Below are positions 56,481-64,000 of a stretch of 64,000 bases of DNA, in pieces. The translations under genes and the position numbers were made by a program. The notes beneath the pieces were generated by a model, which searched no databases, had not been told where the DNA came from, and saw nothing but the letters and a program-made list of their open reading frames with translations. How positions within the stretch are numbered: position 1 is the stretch's first letter; the number at the start of each line of letters is the position of its first letter. The stretch covers positions 1,209,879-1,273,878 of the forward strand of contig NW_006768773.1 of NCBI RefSeq assembly GCF_000204055.1, written 5' to 3'. Source of the DNA: Melampsora larici-populina 98AG31. Its lineage: Eukaryota; Basidiomycota; Pucciniomycetes; Pucciniales; Melampsoraceae.

Positions 56481-58214
56481 TTGGATGAATTTAGTATCAG
56501 ATTTTTGGAGGCAGAAAGCAAATACAAAAGGAGACAGAGAAGGAAGTGAGAGGACAACCCATTTTCCCTATTTATCTTTGGGTTTTTTAATGCTGTCCAG
56601 GGAAAGCACACAGAACTTTCAAGGTGGAGTTTATAAGGGTGAATAATGTTATGGTCTTATAATGTGTGAAAGGTCTTGTACAAAAATCACACATCAGACT
56701 CATTATGTAATTGCATCACTTGTACTTTCCCTTTTCCTCATTCAACAATCATCATACACAACTAGACCTTTGAGTGATAAGAGCCCTCCTCTCATTATAA
56801 CCCTGGGAGACTATTCATAAACTACCTCTTGCATTTGTGTATGACAAAGAAGGAAACTGGTGATATCATCTATTGTTTCCTCAATCCTTCTTGAAATGCA
56901 TTACCTTTATTAAAATGGTCATTGATGTCCTTATCTTGGAACTAAGCATAATCCTTTGAGGTTATTCATGGACACTAATCTAGATCCAACCTTTCTATCT
57001 TGACTCACCTATTCATATGTTCTCAACAATGCATTTTTGTATATCACACAATCTCAAAGTATTATTGTGAGATACCAATTCAGCTTTGTGGTCATTAAAT
57101 TGTGTTGTTTTTCTGTTTTTAACAGTTGAATTCATAAGTTCAAAACAATGAGTGTTGCATAATACCATTCATACTAAATTATTTGTCTTTTCTTATGGTC
57201 TGTTATAAAGAATTTAAGTATTTCTGTATTCATAAATTTTCAATGTGAAGATATTTCAGTACCCACGGTTGATCCCACTTTGAAACACCAGCATCTATTT
57301 ATGATGAACCCTGGAAATATATAGTGGCCACCATCACCTCAAAAAACAGAAACAGTTCCAGTGTCTTATCAAACTCCCCTGCTATGACCAATATCCTAGC
57401 AAATATTAATCCACAGGTGCTACAGCATAACAAAACGGGGCTGTGATTCAATATTCTGGACTGATGGGAGGTCATGATTCAGCCTTTTAACAAGTTATAA
57501 TGAGTTGGGCCTACTAGATGACAACCAATCAATGAGGTTTGACCAAATCATGACATATTCTGATCAACAGATTAGACTTGAATAAAAAATATTCCTCTGT
57601 GTTTGAATTTATGTTACAACCTCACAGTGTGTACCATGTACTTGATCATTGGCCCAGCATTTTTGGCCACTTTTCTGTTGCTAATCCCATTCAACAACAT
57701 ACACCCAGGATGTAAGACAAATAAGATGTCAAGTAGAGGGTTCGCGAATCAGAATATGGGGGTTCAATTGATGCTATTCATGATGTACAAAGATGAGGTA
57801 CCGTTGACAAATCAAGTAAAGGAAAAAAGAAAGGAGAAAAATCGGGCATTTTCAGGATGAAAACAGATGCTGTGTTTTATCAGGTTACAAGCTTGCAATA
57901 TTCCGAAGTACATCCTATATCCCATATCCAACATTGTCAGGTTTGATCCCATAGAAAGTGGCAGTCAGTATAGTCTGATACCAAATGCTTGATCACATAT
58001 GATCAGTTGAAAGTAAACTTACGCTGGTTCACCTGCCGGCTTGCGCAAGTATAGACTTCTGGGTGTCCTGCTGGGTAGAAATGGATGCATACTATTATTG
58101 GCAGAATTGAGAAAGTAGAATCATTCATTCAAAAGATCAGGAGGCGTCTAAAGTAAACAGAATCGAGATGGACAGTCGAGGCATTTTGCTTGAAGGTATC
58201 AAATGAAAATCGAC
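56481..58214. other. Intergenic AT-rich DNA
   Basis: The first part may include the gypsy 3' end or LTR, but no TG...CA pair could be assigned. A small open frame at 57603-57860 begins with a hydrophobic stretch but lacks support. Confidence 0.4.
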
Positions 58215-58781
58215 TCAACAAATAGGGCGATCCGGGTGGCCTATTGAGCTGTAGTGCATTCCGGCATCGCAAGTAAATGCTCCTCGCGTGCTCAACTTTT
58301 GTGGGCCAACACAGTCAACAGCATCTGTGAGATAATTCAATGAACGACAAGGTCAGCGTTTCTCATCCATCTGCGCATCCATTCGAAATGTAAAGTTGAT
58401 TTCGCACTGGGTTTTTTGTTATCACTCCTGTTGCACGATTCGCACCAGTATGCGGAAGTCACACCTTTAGAGTCCTTGAGACCGCACTCTTCGGTCGTTA
58501 ACATTGATGGAGGGAAGCCATTAGAAGATTTCCGTCAGTTCACAATGTCCTCAAAAATGTTATGTAAATCATTGATTGGATTTGAAGAAGTGAAAAAGTA
58601 CAGGTTGAAGGGAAATGTTGAACCTACTGTGCATTTTATTATTGTTCAGCACCCCTGCTGGTTCCCAAGAGTCGTTACATTCTATATAATTAGCGTCGGC
58701 AAAGATGTGCAACCCGAAATCTCCTGCGAGCAGAAACACGAGCACAAGAAACAAAAGGGGGTTTGCTGGCTTCCAAGACAT
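58215..58781 (-). CDS. Candidate small secreted cysteine-containing protein (effector-like)
   Basis: The start MSWKPANPLLFLVLVFLLAG is a strong signal peptide, followed by IFADANYIECNDSWEPAGV. A phase-consistent model uses exons 58781-58628, 58488-58465 and 58324-58215 with GT-AG introns, giving 95 residues. The last exon reads DAVDCVGPQKLSTRGAFTCD and ends HPDRPIC before the stop. Mature cysteines number five (IEC, KC, VDC, FTC, PIC). The 24-base middle exon is unusual, so the junctions may differ. Signal peptide, small size and cysteines fit the class of secreted candidate effectors of rusts; function is unknown. Confidence 0.4.
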
Positions 58782-59809
58782 ATTTCACGCCAAGTCGGTC
58801 AAGTTTGATAGGCAAAAGTTGTCGAGCTGTCTAAGATCGAGTGTAATTTTTGAAGTATTTTGATCAAGTTAATGGAGGAGAAACAGAAATTATTTAGGAA
58901 GAATTTTATTAGGAAGAATTTTACAGATACAGAGAGGAAACTTGCTGGGCAACAAATGTCTGACGGCGGAAAGCAGCCCTATACGGAAGTCAAAAATGAC
59001 AAGAGATATCAGGTAGTTGCGAAATAAAAAATCCTCGACCAGGTTCTGAATTCCCGGGGGTTAAACCCTCAGACCCTGCTGCAAGTTGCCACTGTGACGA
59101 CACAAAACCATCCATTCCTGATTTCAAGCTGCAAGCCTGTTATTAATTGTAAATATTTTTGTGAATTCCACTCTTGAAACTAACTAATTCACATATGTTC
59201 CCAATACTAATGGGTCAAATTCCAGCACCATTTAAAGCCGGATATACCTTGTCAGTTTGTCAATGACGATGGACTTTGGTAATTTGCTTAGCACCTCAAG
59301 ATAGTTTTCAACTCAGTCATAGAGACCCTGAGTCTCAAAAGATCGAGCGGGCTCACACGTGCGAGACCTCAACATATCGTGTAAAATTCATGAGTACAAT
59401 GGCATCACCCAAGAGATTCAATGGCCAAGAGTGATACATTATTAATATGATACAATTTGCATTTTGGTTTCTTGAATAATCATAATAAGATGACTATGTG
59501 ATCGAAAAGAAAAACTTCTACTATGGATTCAATGATATTAGTTGCTTTTCAGTGATATTGAAAGACAAAGATGTTGAGCATGAGTAGATCTTTTTCTTTC
59601 AAAGAATATCTGCTGGTGTTATGTTGTAGCTGCTGATCCTTGCCACACAGCAGACTTTTTGAGTGCAGAGTGCATGCCTTCCGGACCGAGTTTCTAGTAA
59701 ATGTCCGGTACCCGTAAGAGTCGGTACTTGGACGTCGCGGCCGCCTCCCTGAAATACGTCTTGACGCGGATTCTCATGAGCCTAGTGTGCGCTTCACCAA
59801 TTCCAAATC
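58782..59809. other. Intergenic
   Basis: It lies between divergently oriented genes and probably holds both promoters. No RNA gene or repeat boundary was recognised. Confidence 0.45.
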
Positions 59810-60314
59810 ATGGTAAGTCTGTCCCCATTCTAAATATCCTGACCAAGTGACAGATCAAAAGCTAACTTGATTAATTGTTTCAAGTCGGAACTCAGATACA
59901 CAGCCAACACCCAGCTTGAACAATTACATGCACGTTATGTTGGAACAGGACATGCTGATCTTACCAAACAGTTTAGCCATTCACGATTCTCAGTTTTCAT
60001 AGGAATAATTAACTAATTATAAATCATCTTGATTGGTTTTAGTGAGTGGTTAACACATCAACATCGGGATACTTATGCATCTATCATTGGTCATCCAGCT
60101 TTATGGTCTTATTTAGCTATAGCTGAAGGAGAATCATTAGGTCGAACGAAATTCGAAATTTGTGAAGTCAGTTTACGATCTCGATTGTGACATATTCGTT
60201 TATCTTTATCAATCGAATCATACCCCCTCGCATTATGATGTTCATGTTTCGTTCTTTTATTTGTAGCGAATGTTACAGCCTTGTGGACCACCACCTCAAA
60301 AGGATGAAGATTGA
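59810..60314 (+). CDS. SF3B5: Splicing factor 3B subunit 5 (SF3b10/Ysf3)
   Basis: This is a small structural subunit of the SF3b complex in the U2 snRNP, which recognises the intron branch site. Four exons (59810-59812, 59885-59970, 60043-60166, 60267-60314) join in phase to 86 residues, the same as the human protein. The first exon is only the ATG, followed directly by GTAAGT. Conserved blocks are QLEQLHARYVGTGHADLTK, HEWLTHQHRDTYASIIGH, YLAIAEGESLGRTKF and, at the end, MLQPCGPPPQKDED. Every block lines up with the family, so the call is firm. Confidence 0.95.
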
Positions 60315-62743
60315 GAATCGAATCGTTCACTCATACTTCGATACCTGGATCGCGATCGGGTCGATGGCCGGTTTGCGAGGTGGTGAAAGACAAATGATTC
60401 CATTGTGAATCTTAGCGTTCGATGCTTGAAGTCGAATGTCCCATATAAGTCGTAGAAACGGCCATATCATTTTCAAGATGAGATACCCTTTGTGATCGAC
60501 TTGATAGTGTATTTACGATATACGGAGATTTGTAATGTTACAAATTCTGACCTGTATCATCAATGATTCGGAAACTATCAAAGCCCTTGGTTCCACCGGT
60601 GCTTGGTTCTCAAGAATTTCTTGATCTCCTGTTGAGCCCCCATTAGATTCATGTTCCCAGTTTTTGATAGTAGGCTAAAATTTTCTTCAAGTTGAGCTCG
60701 ATTTACATATTTGAACCGCCACACCAAGAAAAGGTGCATCAATAGAGCCTCACTTCAAAGGAAGCAAGGTTTTGGTTTCTCAGAAAAGTCTGGTCACCAG
60801 CTCTCTAATCCTACATGAAATAAACAAATATTCGTCTTATACATCATTCAAAAGTCAAACTCTTTGGTACAAAGCAACTTGTGGTACTTGTTGCAAAATG
60901 ATGCAGGCATTGATTGGAACTTCAGAGTAAGTGTGCAGCATTTCTGTCAAATTCCAAAAAAAATGTTTGGCCCAAATTTATGTACCATTAGGGGCAATTG
61001 AGGCTTCAGTTGGCACTTTATTTAGTTATCTAATTCTTTTTGCTTATTTTATCTTATTCTAAGGGACAGCATTAGACCACTCTGGCACTCTAGATCTGGG
61101 AGTGTTGGCTTAATGTACTGTTCACCCCTTGGAATGGTGAAGCTACAACACCACATTTTTGCAGCACAAGTTGTTTGGTGAGAATTGTTTGTTCTGGGGA
61201 GGTGCTGCAAGGATGCATCAAACAGTGCCAATATAGAAGTAGTGCCTGTGCATCTGGAGGAAATGATCAAAGTCATGAGCTACTTCTCCTGTCCTTGCAC
61301 TTTGTTCAACTTCATTGTCCTCTCTCATCCTCTGTTTGGCTGGGTTTCACCAACTGACATACAAGTAGATGCAAACAGGTAGGAACCACACTTGACAATA
61401 CAACAGTGCATGTTTGATACATGTTGTCCACCACAATAAATAGTGGGGACAGTTCACTTGACTGGATCATGGTCAGTGTCCCCAAGAGTGGCCATGTTGA
61501 TCTTTGAGAAGACTGTGACAGTATCACATAGATCTGCTTGAAATATGTCTGAGGACCTCTCATATAGCGCAGTAAAATATTGAATCAAATTCTTGAGCCT
61601 TTTGAAAGAGCTTTATTAGAAATTTGGGGAAGAAATCTGCTTTGCCTGCGTGCCTTTCAGTTCTAGGTGTCATCAAGAGGTGCTGAATATCAAGGATTGA
61701 GTCCTTACCTTGTAAGTGAATTCCTTTACATTGGTTTGACTACATAGAAATCCTGTAACTTCAACACAGATCATCATCAGCATTATCTGGCATGCTCAAA
61801 ATGCAACTGTTTGATTCTATTTTCCATCCTATAACTATCCAATCAAATTGCTTCCTCACCTATGATATAGATATTCCTTGGTTATAGTATGGTCATCCTT
61901 GATATCAGTCCTGCATACTTTCTTCTCACCTCTTGATCAAATCAGAATCTTGGTATTATTGATAGTCAAATGAATTCAATCTTTGGAACAGGGAAGTTTC
62001 TTTTAATAATCATGTCTGTAATGGCTGCACACAAAACCCATGAATGATTCTCATTCATCTCATGTTCAGAAGTTGGTCCTTTGTATAAGTTGTAGACATA
62101 TGTGTGCTTCAAGGTTTTTCATGATTTTTGACTCCTCTTGGGTACAAGTAACACTTATGATCGTTTATAGTGTGTATCTAAAGGTCATAAGTTCAGGAAG
62201 GGGCTAAAAACATTTTTCTTCCAGTGTGTTGTACTACAAGGTATCAGTTGAAAGCAGCAGAAGTACATAGCTTGTTTTCCATGTAGCACTATGACATCTT
62301 GACCTTGAAGGCCTTTAAACAACTGAACAAAGCTGCTGTTAAACAATCCTGCGTGAGAATTGAAGCAAGTTGAAGCACATCAAACTGAGGCTCCCTTGAA
62401 TGTGGTTTCACATGCGTTATTACCCGCCGATGCCCAGTGATTTTTTTGGTTATCCGGATGCCCGGCTGTGCAGTATCACACGAACGCAGCAAAAGAAAAG
62501 AGTTGCTAATGAAATTCTTGTATGTAATAAAATCTGATTGAAAACTGTGCCGGTGTGCTCATACCACCGATTTGATACAAGACACCAACCACTTCATCAG
62601 TGCTCTGACCACCAATCCATTTCACTTTCTCATCTTTCTTTCATTTTACGAGGAAGTTTTCATTCGATCTAACTCAAGTCTCATTATTTCAATCAACTTA
62701 TTATTATCAAGAATTTACTTATTTTAAAACATACTTATAAACG
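60315..62743. other. Intergenic, AT-rich
   Basis: No gene model with splice and phase support was found in 2.4 kb. Small open frames at 61049-61563 and 62289-62492 have no recognisable motifs. No terminal repeats were identified. Confidence 0.4.
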
Positions 62744-63661
62744 ATGGGTAAAAATAAGAAAGAAGCACAACAGGAAATTCCGGCTCATATGGTTTGTGAT
62801 GAAGGAGGGTCAGTTGTTTATCTTTAAAAGCCTTTCTTGATGTCATTGGTATAGATTGAAACTGATTGAAACTGATTGAAACTTTTGTATCCTTTACTTT
62901 CTCTCTGGGCAACGTAGTACTCATGAGTAGGTCAAATTTGATTATCTTATGCAGTCTTTGTCTTTATATTGATATCTCGGTGATTTTTTTATAGTTTTCG
63001 ATTCGCAAAGGAAGTTGGATGTTGTGATAGATGTACCTGCATATTCTGCTTTCCAGTTAGCTTTCTTTAGATTTCTTTCGAGACCTACAATTTGAAGAAA
63101 AACCAACATCTTCTGACGATCTGATTTTTTTTTTTGATTCGATTCTCAACAATAAACCAAATAGTGTTATGCGATTTGTTCTTGCCTGATGTCTGAAGGT
63201 TTGTCTGTTTATATCAAAGCTATGTTTAACAAACAAGATGCTGAAATGTTATTTCGATTTGTACTTGATGTGATCAGGTGCTGCATTTGCGAACCCTTTG
63301 TTTGAACAAATGTGTTGTTCAAAAGGTCAAGATCAAGGTGAAGACGCTGGAAAGGTGAGTTTAAATCCCTTCAACCAAAATCTTCACTCTAGTCATGCCA
63401 ATTATCGAGGCCATATTCTGATCAATCTTCTCTTTTGTATAATCTTTTGTGTAACTATAGGCAGTTTGTCGTAAATGTGGATTGACAGAAATTGAAGCAA
63501 GAGATCTTTCTGATGCTCGAGGAGCAGAAGCCCAAGAAGGCAAACGTACCACCGGGTATTTCTCAAATGCGATGTCAATGCCTGGAGCTTCAACTTCTAA
63601 TCAGACCCCAGTGACTTCACCTGTTCATCCTACCAATCCTGATCAGATTGTTGAAGACTAA
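62744..63661 (+). CDS. Small cysteine-rich protein, 145 residues, five exons
   Basis: Exons 62744-62808, 62995-63055, 63165-63198, 63278-63354 and 63461-63661 join in phase. The protein starts MGKNKKEAQQEIPAHMVCDE and has a dense cysteine block GCCDRCTCIFCFPCYAICSC encoded across three small exons. A second cluster follows (MCCSKG...AVCRKCGLTEIEARD). The tail is Ser/Thr/Pro-rich. The block is hydrophobic as well as Cys-rich, which would suit palmitoylation or a membrane-associated zinc site, as in PLAC8-type proteins, though the spacing is not diagnostic. No signal peptide is present. The agreement of five exons in phase supports a real gene; I cannot name a family. Confidence 0.7.
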
Positions 63662-64000
63662 GCTTCTCCTCGCCCCTCAGTCAAACGCGTTCTGATTATC
63701 TCTCAAAGCATCATGAGCGGTCATATTTCGAGCATGCCGCAGTTGCTTGTCCTCTAGTCGGCTCAGGCTTCGTCAGAAACTTGATATCTTTGACTTCTCG
63801 TCTCAAGCATTCCAGCTCCATCACAAGCAAAACACTCTGATCCAGTTTTTCCTTCGATCCTTCAACCTATGCTAATTTCTCATAGACTACCACAATTGTG
63901 TACCTATGTACCTTTCTTCAATCATTTTCCCTCATGCCATTGTGTTTAAACCCAAGAAACGGTTTTTTTTGCTAACCTTCCTTCGTGTTTCTATCAAATC
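63662..64000. other. 3' flank of the Cys-rich gene
   Basis: AT- and CT-rich sequence to the window end; no further feature seen. Confidence 0.4.

Noticed and set aside
60109..60408. Open frames on both strands over the SF3b5 exons
   Set aside because: They are shadows; the spliced SF3b5 model matches the family over its full length.

Overview
The window looks like nuclear DNA of a rust fungus (Pucciniales, Puccinia-like). The reasons are AT-rich sequence, genes with many short GT-AG introns, basidiomycete-type housekeeping genes, and dense transposon debris that includes RecQ-like and DUF6589-like relics. Placement in the rusts is inferred from this combination and not from a marker gene.

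Layout. 0-9.7 kb: a small DMAC1-like reading frame, a RecQ-type helicase relic split by a MITE, a Lys-rich coiled-coil ORF, a DUF6589-like pseudogene, a PIF/Harbinger-type MITE, an unusual intron-less local copy of a short exon pair, and two multi-pass membrane protein genes. 9.7-20.6 kb: gene-poor, with a possible solo LTR, a broken tyrosine-recombinase (Crypton-like) gene and nested TIR elements. 20.7-24.5 kb: a Zn2Cys6 transcription factor on the minus strand. 28.1-39.9 kb: a full-length LINE with a 15-16 bp target-site duplication and poly-A tail, split by a very young 6.1-kb Copia element (637-bp LTRs, AACAC duplication). 40.4-42.7 kb: hairpin-rich repeats. 43.2-44.1 kb: SHR3. 45.8-48.7 kb: a secreted, cysteine-free protein built from 13 tandem phase-2 exons, each ending in a dibasic TRR site. 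50.6-51.6 kb: ROT1. 53.6-56.5 kb: a decayed Ty3/gypsy element split by a hAT-type MITE. 58.2-58.8 kb: a possible small secreted protein. 59.8-60.3 kb: SF3b subunit 5. 62.7-63.7 kb: a small Cys-rich protein.

There is no operon-like organisation. The conserved genes are housekeeping (splicing, ER chaperones for amino-acid permeases and cell-wall or glycoprotein biogenesis, transcription) and sit as islands in repeats. The most unusual locus is the exon-array gene at 45825-48707. Its architecture matches fungal Kex2-processed repeat proteins, and it may release a dozen related peptides of about 39 residues. All exon models were derived by eye from splice signals and reading-frame phase. No database search was run.
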